A DNA stretch of 64,000 nt, taken from Streptomyces candidus (GTDB taxonomy: Bacteria > Actinomycetota > Actinomycetes > Streptomycetales > Streptomycetaceae). Location of the stretch: the NCBI RefSeq assembly GCF_014207445.1, contig NZ_JACHEM010000008.1, positions 1-64,000 of the forward strand, in the 5' to 3' direction. Shown here one piece after another: positions 1 through 7,702 of this stretch (the first letter of the stretch is position 1; each line of letters begins with the position of its first letter). The position numbers and the translations under genes were made by a program. Below the pieces are notes generated by a model. That model saw nothing but the letters and a program-made list of their open reading frames with translations, was not told the DNA's origin and did not search any database.

Positions 1-41
1 CTGCAGGGGGGACCCTGTGGGAGAGTAGGACGCCGCCGAAC
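1..41 (+). rRNA. rrf: 5S ribosomal RNA, 3' end only
   Basis: The first ~41 bases match the end of actinobacterial 5S rRNA as I know it: the loop-E/helix IV segment followed by GGGAGAGTAGGACGCCGCC. The 5' part and the rest of the rrn operon lie upstream of the window. The end is placed just after the GAAC that closes the terminal helix; the exact last base is uncertain by one or two. Confidence 0.88.
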
Positions 42-54
42 AATCATTGCGAAG

Positions 55-89
55 AGCCCCGTGCCGGGGATACCGGTACGGGGCTTTTC
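55..89 (+). terminator. rRNA operon terminator
   Basis: A 13-bp stem (AGCCCCGTGCCGG pairing with CCGGTACGGGGCT, one G-T pair) is followed directly by TTTT, 14 bases after the 5S end. It has the shape of a classical intrinsic terminator and would end rrn transcription before the convergent DUF58 gene. Confidence 0.88.
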
Positions 90-150
90 TGCGTTTACCG
101 GAGAAATGGCCCTGGAGCGGGCCGGTGTCGGTTTCCCGACGTGCCGTGGC

Positions 151-1467
151 CTACAGACGGCCGGATGCTTTCAGAGTCAGGTAGGCGTCGGCGAGATCCG
201 GAGCCAGGGATTCGGGAGTGGCATCTACGACACTGAGTCCCTGCCGACGAAGCTTTTCCGCCGTAGCGCGTCGCTGTTCCTCGGACTGAGTGGCCGCTGC
301 TGCCTCGTAGACGGACTGGGCCGACCCCCTGGCACCGGCCATCTCTGCCGTCCGGGGGTCTGCCACCGAGGCTACGAGAACCGTGTGCCGCTGAGTGAGT
401 TGTGGAAGCACCGGAAGAAGGCCTTCCTCGACGGCAGCTGCCTCCAGGCTGCTGAGAAGCACGAGCAGGGAACGACGGGGAGCGCAGCGCAGGGCGGTGG
501 CGCTGAGGCCCCGAGCGTCGGTCTCGATGAGTTCGGGCTCAAGCGGGGCCATGGCATTGACCAGTGCGGGGAGAAGATCTCCGGCAGACCTGCCTTGCAC
601 TTGGGCGCGAATGCGACGGTCGTACGCCAGGAGGTCCACGCGGTCCCCGGCGCGCGAGGCGAGAGCTGCGAGAAGCAGGGCGGCGTCCATGGAGGCGTCC
701 AGCTTGGGAATGTCGCCGACGCGTCCGGCCGAGGTGCGGCCGGTGTCCAGAACCACCAAGAGGTGCCGATCGCGCTCCGGCCGCCATGTGCGCACGGCGA
801 CGGAGTTCTGGCGGGCAGTGGCGCGCCAGTCGATGGAGCGCGTGTCGTCACCGGGGACGTACTCCCGGAGGCTGTCGAACTCGGTGCCCTCGCCGCGGGT
901 CAACACGCTGGTACGGCCGTCGAGTTCGCGCAGGCGGGCGAGCTTGGACGCGAGGTGCTTGCGGCTGGTGAACGGGGGAAGTACGCGGACGGTCCATGGG
1001 ACTTGATGGCTGCCTTGGCGGGCGGCCAGACCCATGGGGCCGTACGAGCGGACCGTGAGGCTCTGTGCCTGGCGGTCGCCGCGGCGGGTCGGGTGCAGCT
1101 CTGTGGAGAGGCGGCGACGTTCGCCCGGGGGGACCGTGAGCTTGTGCCGCGAGGCGGTGACCTCGGCGCCTGGTTGCCAGCTGCTGGGCGGCCAGGCATC
1201 GCGGAGCCGGGCACGCAGGCGGCGGGGCGTCGGGTTGGTGACGGTCAGTTGAACGGTGGCGGTTTCGCCGATTCGAACGGATGTATCACCAGATCGGGTG
1301 AATTGGAGCTTTCGCACTGGCGCGGCGAGGGCGTAGTCGCACAGGATTGCGAGTGTGAGGGGCGCGTTGACCGCGAGGATCCCCGACCAGTTCGGCGCGA
1401 GGATGCCGACGGGGAGGGTTCCGAGGGCCGCGAGCAGGGCGGTCCTGCCGGTGACGGTGAGGGACAT
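151..1467 (-). CDS. DUF58 domain protein, last gene of the MoxR operon
   Basis: A 438-residue membrane-anchored protein. Two hydrophobic stretches lie in the first ~50 residues, followed by an extracytoplasmic-like beta region. The DUF58 signature EFDSLREYVPGDDTRSIDW is at about residues 196-214, followed by a von Willebrand A-like strand VVLDTGRTS, a degenerate metal-site motif. DUF58 proteins are regularly encoded next to MoxR ATPases and are thought to be their clients or adaptors in metal-centre or cell-surface complex maturation; the actual substrate here is unknown. It starts 10 bases after the MoxR stop and is the promoter-distal gene of a tightly packed five-gene operon. The ATG start keeps the first membrane helix. 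Confidence 0.87.
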   Translation of the reverse strand: MSLTVTGRTALLAALGTLPVGILAPNWSGILAVNAPLTLAILCDYALAAPVRKLQFTRSGDTSVRIGETATVQLTVTNPTPRRLRARLRDAWPPSSWQPGAEVTASRHKLTVPPGERRRLSTELHPTRRGDRQAQSLTVRSYGPMGLAARQGSHQVPWTVRVLPPFTSRKHLASKLARLRELDGRTSVLTRGEGTEFDSLREYVPGDDTRSIDWRATARQNSVAVRTWRPERDRHLLVVLDTGRTSAGRVGDIPKLDASMDAALLLAALASRAGDRVDLLAYDRRIRAQVQGRSAGDLLPALVNAMAPLEPELIETDARGLSATALRCAPRRSLLVLLSSLEAAAVEEGLLPVLPQLTQRHTVLVASVADPRTAEMAGARGSAQSVYEAAAATQSEEQRRATAEKLRRQGLSVVDATPESLAPDLADAYLTLKASGRL

Positions 1468-1477
1468 GGTCGCCGTC

Positions 1478-2476
1478 TCAACGAGGGACGGGTACGTGGG
1501 CGAGGACGGAGGTGATGACGGAGTCGGCGGTGACGCCCTCCATCTCTGCTGCGGGGCGGAGTTGGATGCGATGCCGGAGCGTGGGGAGGGCGAGGGCTTT
1601 GACGTCGTCGGGGATGACGTAGTCCCTGCCGGTGAGCCAGGCCCAGGCGCGGGCGGTGGAGAGCAGGGCAGTGGCGCCTCTGGGGGAAACGCCGAGAGTC
1701 AGGGAGGGGGATTCGCGGGTGGCGCGACAGATGTCGACGACATAGCCGGTGATCTCGGGGGATACCGAGGTCATGGCAACGGCTGACCGGGCGGCTTCCA
1801 GGTCCGAGGGACCGGCGGCGGGGCGTACGCCCGCCGCCTTCAGGTCTCGCGGGTCGAAGCCTTCGGCGTGGCGGGTGAGCACGTCGATCTCGTCCTGTCG
1901 GCCGGGGAGGGGGACCGTGAGTTTCAGGAGGAAGCGGTCTAGCTGGGCTTCCGGCAGCGGATAGGTGCCCTCGTACTCGACGGGGTTCTGCGTGGCGGCG
2001 ACGAGGAAGGGGTCGGGGAGGGAGCGGGTGACGCCGTCGACCGTTACCTGACGTTCCTCCATCGCTTCGAGGAGGGAGGACTGGGTCTTGGGCGGAGTGC
2101 GATTGATTTCGTCGGCGAGGAGGAGGTTGGTGAAGACAGGGCCGGGCCGGAAGGAGAATGCGGCGCTGCGGGAGTCGTAGACGAGGGAACCGGTGACGTC
2201 GCTGGGCATCAGGTCGGGTGTGAACTGGACGCGTTTGGTGTCGAGTTCGAGGGACGCGGCCAGGGCTCGGACGAGGAGGGTCTTGGCGACGCCGGGGACG
2301 CCTTCGAGGAGCACGTGCCCACGGCAGAGGAGGGCCACGACGAGGCCGGTGACCGCCGGGTCCTGGCCGACCACGGCCTTGGCGATCTCGGAGCGAAGGG
2401 CTTCGAGGGAAGCGCGGGCGCTGTCGGGGCTCGTCGCGCGGTTGTCGAGGGGGGTCTCTGCGGGGTGGGCGCTCAT
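1478..2476 (-). CDS. MoxR family AAA+ ATPase
   Basis: A 332-residue AAA+ ATPase. The Walker A GVPGVAKTLLVRAL is near residue 60, the Walker B is in LLLADEINRTPPKTQ, and further sensor and arginine-finger elements with a C-terminal lid follow. The GxPGxAKT loop and the EAMEERQVTVDG segment are typical of the MoxR/RavA branch, which act as chaperones for assembly of metal-dependent or VWA-domain partners. The ATG overlaps the DUF4350 stop by 4 bases (ATGA), which indicates translational coupling; a longer upstream reading has no such coupling and a composition unlike protein. The partners are presumably the DUF58 and DUF4350/DUF4129 membrane proteins of the same operon. Confidence 0.93.
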   Translation of the reverse strand: MSAHPAETPLDNRATSPDSARASLEALRSEIAKAVVGQDPAVTGLVVALLCRGHVLLEGVPGVAKTLLVRALAASLELDTKRVQFTPDLMPSDVTGSLVYDSRSAAFSFRPGPVFTNLLLADEINRTPPKTQSSLLEAMEERQVTVDGVTRSLPDPFLVAATQNPVEYEGTYPLPEAQLDRFLLKLTVPLPGRQDEIDVLTRHAEGFDPRDLKAAGVRPAAGPSDLEAARSAVAMTSVSPEITGYVVDICRATRESPSLTLGVSPRGATALLSTARAWAWLTGRDYVIPDDVKALALPTLRHRIQLRPAAEMEGVTADSVITSVLAHVPVPR

Positions 2477-3729
2477 GAGGCGCGAACCTCTCTTTCGAGG
2501 GCGTCGAGTTCGTCGGCCAGGCCGATGAGGCCTGCGTCGTGAGACGGAGTGGGGCCGAAGAGAAGGGAGTTGAGATCCCTGGCGGTGCCGGGGAGACGTG
2601 TGGAGACGGCCGGGAGGAGCGCGGTGGGGGAGTCGCACTGGGCCGCGGGGACACCGAGGAGGGAGGCGAGGCGGGCGCGGGTGGCCGAGCGGAGTGTGGA
2701 GGCGGCACGGTCGCGGGCGTTGGCCCTGAGGTAGAGACGGGCGCGGCCTTCGGTGGTCTCGGAGGCGTGGATGACGACGGGGAGGTGCTCGGTCACCACG
2801 GGGCCGAGTCGCCGGGCGCGCCACAGTGCGGCGAGTACGGCGGCGAGAGCGAGCTGGAAGGTTCCCCAGATCCAGCCGCTAGGGACATGGGAGAGGAAGC
2901 CGGTGGTGGCGTCCGGGCCGTCGCTACCGGGATCGGTGGCTGTCGGGTCGTCGAGAGAGGGGAGGTACCAGACGAGCTGGGGGCGGGAGCCCAGGAGTTG
3001 GAGGGCGAGCGAGGCGTTGCCTTGGTGGGCGAGGCGCTCGTTGTGCAGGAGGTCGGCGGCCCCGAGGAGGACCGTGTCACCGGTGTGGGAGGTGGTGAGG
3101 CGGAGTAGGGAGGGACGGTCTTCCGCCGGGTAGCAGGCGTCGTGTGGGGCGCGGGTGGTGTAGCGCAGGCCGCCGAGTTCGACTCTCCCTGCGGTGGCGG
3201 CTGCGGACAGGGCGCAGCCGGGCTCGCGGGGGGTGATGGGGACGGCCGGAAGGTCGGCGCGGACGCCCGGGGCGAGGGCGCGAAGAGAAAGGGGACCTGG
3301 CGCGACGAGGACGGTGCGGCCGCGGGACGGAGAGGCGGCGGTGTACAGGGAGCGCTGTTGGGAGGGGGTGAGGAGGTTCGGGGACGTGACCAGCAGGGTG
3401 GAGTTCGGGCCGGTGGCGGCGGTCGCCTCGGCGAGAGTGGTGACGACGCGGATGGTGACGCCGCGGTCCTTGAGGAGTTCGGCGACGGCGCGGGATCCCT
3501 GGGGGTCTGCCGAACGGGGGTCGAGACGGCCGTGCTGGTCGCCGGACTGGAGCGCGGCGAGGACGACGCCCGCCAGCAGGAGGACGCCGAGGACGAGCAG
3601 GACGCCGCGGGCGCGTTCCCAGACCTGGGAAGGGGTGGGGGTCGAAGTGCCCGAGGGGTGAGCGGCGCTTGAGGTGTGGGGGTGGCCGGGCGAATTGGAG
3701 GTGCTGGGGTGGTGGGGCGCGGTGGTCAT
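2473..3729 (-). CDS. DUF4350 domain membrane protein
   Basis: A 418-residue protein with one membrane helix near residues 40-60 (VLLVLGVLLLAGVVLAAL), an outside Rossmann-like region resembling the GldG/DUF4350 fold (PQGSRAVAELLKDRGV), a second helix near residues 275-295, and a cytoplasmic tail. DUF4350 proteins are constant companions of MoxR/DUF58 in actinobacteria; their biochemical role is not established. The chosen ATG overlaps the DUF4129 stop by 4 bases, and the DUF4350 stop overlaps the MoxR start by 4 bases. The N-terminal ~35 residues are rich in Thr, Ser, Pro and His, probably a disordered cytoplasmic lead. Confidence 0.85.
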   Translation of the reverse strand: MTTAPHHPSTSNSPGHPHTSSAAHPSGTSTPTPSQVWERARGVLLVLGVLLLAGVVLAALQSGDQHGRLDPRSADPQGSRAVAELLKDRGVTIRVVTTLAEATAATGPNSTLLVTSPNLLTPSQQRSLYTAASPSRGRTVLVAPGPLSLRALAPGVRADLPAVPITPREPGCALSAAATAGRVELGGLRYTTRAPHDACYPAEDRPSLLRLTTSHTGDTVLLGAADLLHNERLAHQGNASLALQLLGSRPQLVWYLPSLDDPTATDPGSDGPDATTGFLSHVPSGWIWGTFQLALAAVLAALWRARRLGPVVTEHLPVVIHASETTEGRARLYLRANARDRAASTLRSATRARLASLLGVPAAQCDSPTALLPAVSTRLPGTARDLNSLLFGPTPSHDAGLIGLADELDALEREVRAS

Positions 3730-4427
3730 CGGGGGCCTCCGGTGGGGGAGGCGGTGGGCGTGACCGTGAGGGAGGGCTTCGTAGTGTCCAGGTCCAGGTC
3801 GAGTGCGCGCAGGCGCTCGTATGCGGACTTGTCCGCGGTGCGGTTGCCGTATGTGACGTCGTCGAAGGAACGGGCGGCGGCGTGCAGGCGGGCGGCGTGG
3901 TCCGGCAGGACGCGGCCGGCGTCGGCGGCGGCCTCGTCGGCGGTGCGGCCGGGGCGGTGGTCCAGGAGGGTGCGTTCTTCGAGGGAGCGGACGAGGGCTC
4001 GCATCCGTTCCTGGACGGCCGCGTTCCAGCGGCTCGCCGCGGCGTGGGCCTCGGCGGCGGTGCGGTGTTCCGCGGCGCTGCGGGGGCTGTCGCCGAAGAG
4101 TGAGGAGGCGGAGGAAGCGGTGCGTACCGGGGTGCCCAGGCGCCACCAGAGACCGAGAATCAGGAGGGCGACGACCGCGCCGACGGCGACCAGGCCGAGC
4201 GTGCCGCCGGGACTTGCGCTGGAGGCGGCGTCCAGGAGACCGCCCATCCAGTCCCAGAAGCTGTCGAAGGCGCGTTGGAGGAGGTTCGGGTCGTTCGCGT
4301 GGTACATCGGGTCGGACAGTTCACGCTCGGCGGCCTCGCGGGCCGGCACGCGTGGGGTGTCCACGGGCACGTCGCCGTCGGCGCGCACCCGTGGCCCGGT
4401 CGTGGCAGTGGCCCCCGTCACTGTCAC
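3726..4427 (-). CDS. DUF4129 domain membrane protein
   Basis: A 233-residue protein from a GTG start. A single strong membrane helix lies near residues 75-97 (TLGLVAVGAVVALLILGLWW). The C-terminal cytoplasmic half is alpha-helical and rich in Ala and Arg (RSAAEHRTAAEAHAAASRWN), matching DUF4129, a domain also found at the C-terminus of transglutaminase-like proteins in MoxR clusters. It is separated by 7 bases from the upstream GDPD-like gene and overlaps the next gene by 4 bases, so it belongs to the same transcript. The function is unknown; a scaffold for the MoxR/DUF58 complex is an inference from context. Confidence 0.82.
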   Translation of the reverse strand: MTVTGATATTGPRVRADGDVPVDTPRVPAREAAERELSDPMYHANDPNLLQRAFDSFWDWMGGLLDAASSASPGGTLGLVAVGAVVALLILGLWWRLGTPVRTASSASSLFGDSPRSAAEHRTAAEAHAAASRWNAAVQERMRALVRSLEERTLLDHRPGRTADEAAADAGRVLPDHAARLHAAARSFDDVTYGNRTADKSAYERLRALDLDLDTTKPSLTVTPTASPTGGPR

Positions 4428-4434
4428 CGGCGCA

Positions 4435-5712
4435 TCAGCTCCCTGGGGTGTCGTCGGCCGGCTGGTCGGTGCCGTATCCGTTCAGGCCGGCCGCGCGCGC
4501 GAGGTCCAGGTCGAGGGCTTCGCGGCGGATGCGCTGGTCGATGTAGAGGAGGACCGTCACGCCTGCGGAGATCGGGTAGGTGATGGCCGTCGCGATGACC
4601 GCGCCGATGCCGACGATGATCAGGAACGTCCAGCCGAAGTCCGGCGCGGATCCCTCCAGGAGGTTGCTGAGACCTTCACCGTCGACCAGCAGGGCGATGA
4701 CGGAGAAGACCATCATGAGCAGGAGCGACACGAGGACGATCAGGAGCTGGGTCAGCAGGGTGATGCCGAAGATCCGCCACCAGGAGCCCTTGACCAGCTT
4801 CGCGGAGCGGCGCACGGACTGGGCGATGGACTGCCGTTCCAGCATCAGCGCCGGGGAGGCGAGGGAGAACCGGACCCACAGCCAGATCACGACCGTCAAC
4901 GCCGCGAGCCCGCCCAGTGCGCTGAGCAGCGCTCCGGCGACAGGAGTCGCCACCCGGGCGACGAGGATTCCGGGGAACACGCCCACCGCGGTGATGGCAG
5001 CCGCGCCCACCACCATCAGCAGCGTGAGGCCGAGCAGCCTGAGCAGTTGGGGCTTCGCCTCGCGCCACGCGTCGGCGAGGGTTACCGGGCGGCCGAGTAC
5101 GGAGCGACTGACCACCATGGTGAGCAGCGCGGTGGTGAAGAGGGTGCCGATGAGGGCGATCCCCGTGGACGGACCCTGGCTGCTCAGCGCGTTCCGCAGG
5201 GAGTCGGAGAGCTGGCCGAGGGCTTCGGAAGGGGCGGGGTTCGGGTCGACGGCAAGCGGCGCGGGCAGCAGATAGCGCTGGATCAGAGTGTCCGCGATCT
5301 GCATGAGCACGGCGATACTGACCGTGATGGCGAGGACCGTGCGCCAGTGGGCGCGCATGGTGGAGACCGCACCGTCCAGGATGTCGCCGACGCCGAGGGG
5401 GCGCAGCGGGATGACGCCGGGCTTGGCCGCGGGCGGCGGACCGCCCCATCCGCCGGGGCCGGGTGCTCCCCAACCGCCGCCTTGCTGCGGCCCGTTCCAC
5501 CCTTGCCGGGGCGGGGACTGGGCGTGTCTGCGCGGCTCGGTGGTGCCAGGAGCGGACCACTGGCCTGCGGGGGGCTGTTCCTTCGACCACTTCGAGGCGC
5601 TCTCCGGGGAACCGGCAGCCGGGTCGGTGGGATCGGTGTGGCCGGAGTTCTCCGGCGGCCGGCCGTCGGAGGGGGCGGGTCCGGGCGAGGCCCAGCCCGG
5701 AGAGTCGTTCAT
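4435..5712 (-). CDS. GDPD-like integral membrane protein, first gene of MoxR operon
   Basis: A 425-residue protein with a ~110-residue Pro/Gly/Trp-rich cytoplasmic N-terminus and then about six membrane helices in paired blocks (for example TVLAITVSIAVLMQIA and LTLLMVVGAAAITAVGV). The pattern resembles the membrane domain found fused to glycerophosphodiester phosphodiesterases; no phosphodiesterase catalytic domain is present. The C-terminus (IDQRIRREALDLDLA) is commonly conserved in this family. A good ribosome binding site (AAGGAG) lies 7 bases before the ATG. As first gene, its upstream 149-bp gap with divergent mtnA should hold the operon promoter. Its role is unknown. Confidence 0.8.
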   Translation of the reverse strand: MNDSPGWASPGPAPSDGRPPENSGHTDPTDPAAGSPESASKWSKEQPPAGQWSAPGTTEPRRHAQSPPRQGWNGPQQGGGWGAPGPGGWGGPPPAAKPGVIPLRPLGVGDILDGAVSTMRAHWRTVLAITVSIAVLMQIADTLIQRYLLPAPLAVDPNPAPSEALGQLSDSLRNALSSQGPSTGIALIGTLFTTALLTMVVSRSVLGRPVTLADAWREAKPQLLRLLGLTLLMVVGAAAITAVGVFPGILVARVATPVAGALLSALGGLAALTVVIWLWVRFSLASPALMLERQSIAQSVRRSAKLVKGSWWRIFGITLLTQLLIVLVSLLLMMVFSVIALLVDGEGLSNLLEGSAPDFGWTFLIIVGIGAVIATAITYPISAGVTVLLYIDQRIRREALDLDLARAAGLNGYGTDQPADDTPGS

Positions 5713-5861
5713 CGTCGCTCCTTCACGGTGCCCGTCCGCGGGTGCGGCGGCTGGTTGTCAGCCATCGTGCCATGGGGTGTCCACGGGTGGACCGGCCCCC
5801 GGGCAGCCCGGTGGTCGTTGGCACCTTCAAAAGTCGGGGCGGTACGGGGCAGACTGGGCGG

Positions 5862-7007
5862 ATGGCTGATCAGGACGCGCACAACACGGTGGGCGCAGAA
5901 CCGCCCGCGCTGCCCTCTCTGCGATGGGAGGAGCCGCCCGAAGGACCGGTACTCGTGCTCCTCGACCAGACCAGGCTGCCCACGGAGGAGGTCGAGCTGG
6001 TCTGTACGGACGTGCCCGCGCTCGTACAGGCGATTCAGACGCTGGCGGTGCGGGGGGCTCCGCTTCTCGGCCTCGCCGGGGCGTACGGGGTGGCACTCGC
6101 CGCCAGGCGGGGCTTCGACGTCGACGAGGCGGCGGCCCAGCTGTCGGGCGCGCGGCCCACCGCGGTCAACCTCGGGTACGGGGTGCGCCGGGCCGCCGCG
6201 GCGCACCGGACCGCGTGCGAGAAGGGGGCGGACGAGGAAGGCGCTGCCGCCGCCGCGCTGGAGGCTGCTCGGGAACTGCACAGGCAGGACGCCGCGGCGA
6301 GCGCGGCGATGGCCGGGCACGGGCTGGCACTGCTCGACGAACTGCTGCCCGGCGGGGGCCACCGGATCCTGACCCACTGCAACACCGGGGCGCTGGTGTC
6401 CGGTGGTGAAGGCACGGCGTTCGCGGTGGCGCTGGCGGCGCACCGGGTGGGCCGGCTGCGACGGCTGTGGGTGGACGAGACGCGTCCGTTGCTGCAGGGT
6501 TCCCGGCTGACCGCGTACGAGGCGGCGCGCAGAGGGATGGCGTACACGCTGCTCACGGACAACGCGGCGGGCTCGCTGTTCGCGGCGGGCGAGGTGGACG
6601 CCGTGCTGATCGGGGCGGACCGGATCGCGGCCGACGGTTCGGTCGCGAACAAGGTGGGGAGCTATCCGCTCGCGGTGCTCGCGAAGTACCACCACGTGCC
6701 GTTCCTCGTGGTCGCGCCGCTGACCACAGTAGATCTGGGGACGCCGGACGGGGCGGCCATCGAGGTGGAGCAGCGCTCCGGGCTGGAAGTGACGGAACTC
6801 ACCGGTGCGTTCTCGGCCGCCGGCGTCGAGGGGGGCTCCGGGCTGCCGGTGGCACCGCTCGGGACCCAGGCGTACAACCCGGCGTTCGACGTGACGCCGC
6901 CGGAATTGGTGACGGCGATCGTCACCGAGGAGGGGGCTGTTTCTCCGGTGACCGGGACCGGTCTCGCCGAGCTGTGTGCCAGGTCACGACGGGTAACGAT
7001 GAGCTAA
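5862..7007 (+). CDS. mtnA: S-methyl-5-thioribose-1-phosphate isomerase
   Basis: A 381-residue enzyme of methionine salvage that converts 5-methylthioribose-1-phosphate to the ribulose form. Family motifs visible include RGAPLLGLAGAYGVA, the catalytic-cysteine segment LTHCNTGALVSGG and the catalytic-aspartate segment IGADRIAADGSVANKVG. The length is close to the usual ~350, slightly long because of an acidic-aromatic N-terminal strand. The ATG was chosen because residues after it (LPSLRWEE) match the typical start, whereas upstream codons lie in the intergenic gap. It ends only 4 bases before mtrA, so the two may be co-transcribed; this link of salvage enzyme and MtrAB is common in Streptomyces. 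Confidence 0.93.
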   Translation: MADQDAHNTVGAEPPALPSLRWEEPPEGPVLVLLDQTRLPTEEVELVCTDVPALVQAIQTLAVRGAPLLGLAGAYGVALAARRGFDVDEAAAQLSGARPTAVNLGYGVRRAAAAHRTACEKGADEEGAAAAALEAARELHRQDAAASAAMAGHGLALLDELLPGGGHRILTHCNTGALVSGGEGTAFAVALAAHRVGRLRRLWVDETRPLLQGSRLTAYEAARRGMAYTLLTDNAAGSLFAAGEVDAVLIGADRIAADGSVANKVGSYPLAVLAKYHHVPFLVVAPLTTVDLGTPDGAAIEVEQRSGLEVTELTGAFSAAGVEGGSGLPVAPLGTQAYNPAFDVTPPELVTAIVTEEGAVSPVTGTGLAELCARSRRVTMS

Positions 7008-7011
7008 TGGG

Positions 7012-7701
7012 ATGATGGCGTTTATGAAGGGTCGCGTTCTCGTCGTTGACGATGACACCGCACTGGCCGAGATGCTCGGCATTGTGTTGCGTGGAGAAGG
7101 TTTTGAACCGTCGTTCGTCGCGGACGGCGACAAGGCGCTCGCAGCGTTCAGGGAGGCCAAGCCTGACCTGGTGCTGCTGGACCTCATGCTGCCCGGACGG
7201 GACGGCATCGAGGTCTGCCGTCTGATCCGGGCCGAGTCCGGAGTGCCGATCGTGATGCTTACGGCGAAGAGCGACACCGTGGACGTGGTGGTCGGGCTGG
7301 AGTCCGGCGCCGACGACTACATCGTCAAGCCGTTCAAGCCCAAGGAGCTCGTCGCCCGGATCCGGGCGAGGCTGAGGAGGTCGGAGGAACCCGCGCCGGA
7401 GCAGCTGGCCATAGGTGACCTGGTCATCGATGTGGCCGGGCACTCGGTGAAGCGCGAGGGGCAGTCGATCGCTCTGACCCCGCTGGAGTTCGACCTGCTG
7501 GTCGCGCTCGCCCGCAAGCCCTGGCAGGTGTTCACCCGAGAGGTGCTGCTGGAGCAGGTCTGGGGGTACCGGCACGCCGCGGACACCCGACTGGTCAACG
7601 TGCACGTCCAGCGGCTGCGCTCGAAGGTCGAGAAGGACCCGGAACGTCCGGAGATCGTCGTGACGGTGCGCGGTGTCGGCTACAAGGCCGGACCGAACTG
7701 A
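7012..7701 (+). CDS. mtrA: Response regulator MtrA
   Basis: A 229-residue OmpR-family regulator. The receiver domain (residues ~6-120) has the acidic pair DDD, phospho-acceptor Asp in LLDLMLPG, the Thr of MLTAK and the Lys of VKPF. The C-terminal winged helix (residues ~135-227) includes TPLEFDLLVALARKP and LVNVHVQRLRSKVE. This is MtrA, which in actinobacteria controls cell-wall, division and osmotic-stress genes, and in Streptomyces development and antibiotic genes. It is followed immediately by its kinase gene mtrB (the stop TGA and the ATG are one base apart). Two ATGs are possible (7012 or 7024); the first gives the usual short MMxFMKGR start. Confidence 0.96.
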   Translation: MMAFMKGRVLVVDDDTALAEMLGIVLRGEGFEPSFVADGDKALAAFREAKPDLVLLDLMLPGRDGIEVCRLIRAESGVPIVMLTAKSDTVDVVVGLESGADDYIVKPFKPKELVARIRARLRRSEEPAPEQLAIGDLVIDVAGHSVKREGQSIALTPLEFDLLVALARKPWQVFTREVLLEQVWGYRHAADTRLVNVHVQRLRSKVEKDPERPEIVVTVRGVGYKAGPN

Positions 7702-7702
7702 T

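Noticed and set aside
3676..6372. A long plus-strand open frame of 898 codons over the MoxR operon
   Set aside because: It runs antisense to the DUF4129 and GDPD-like genes and into mtnA in the wrong frame. Its Arg/Gly-rich composition has no domain and reflects high-GC shadow coding.
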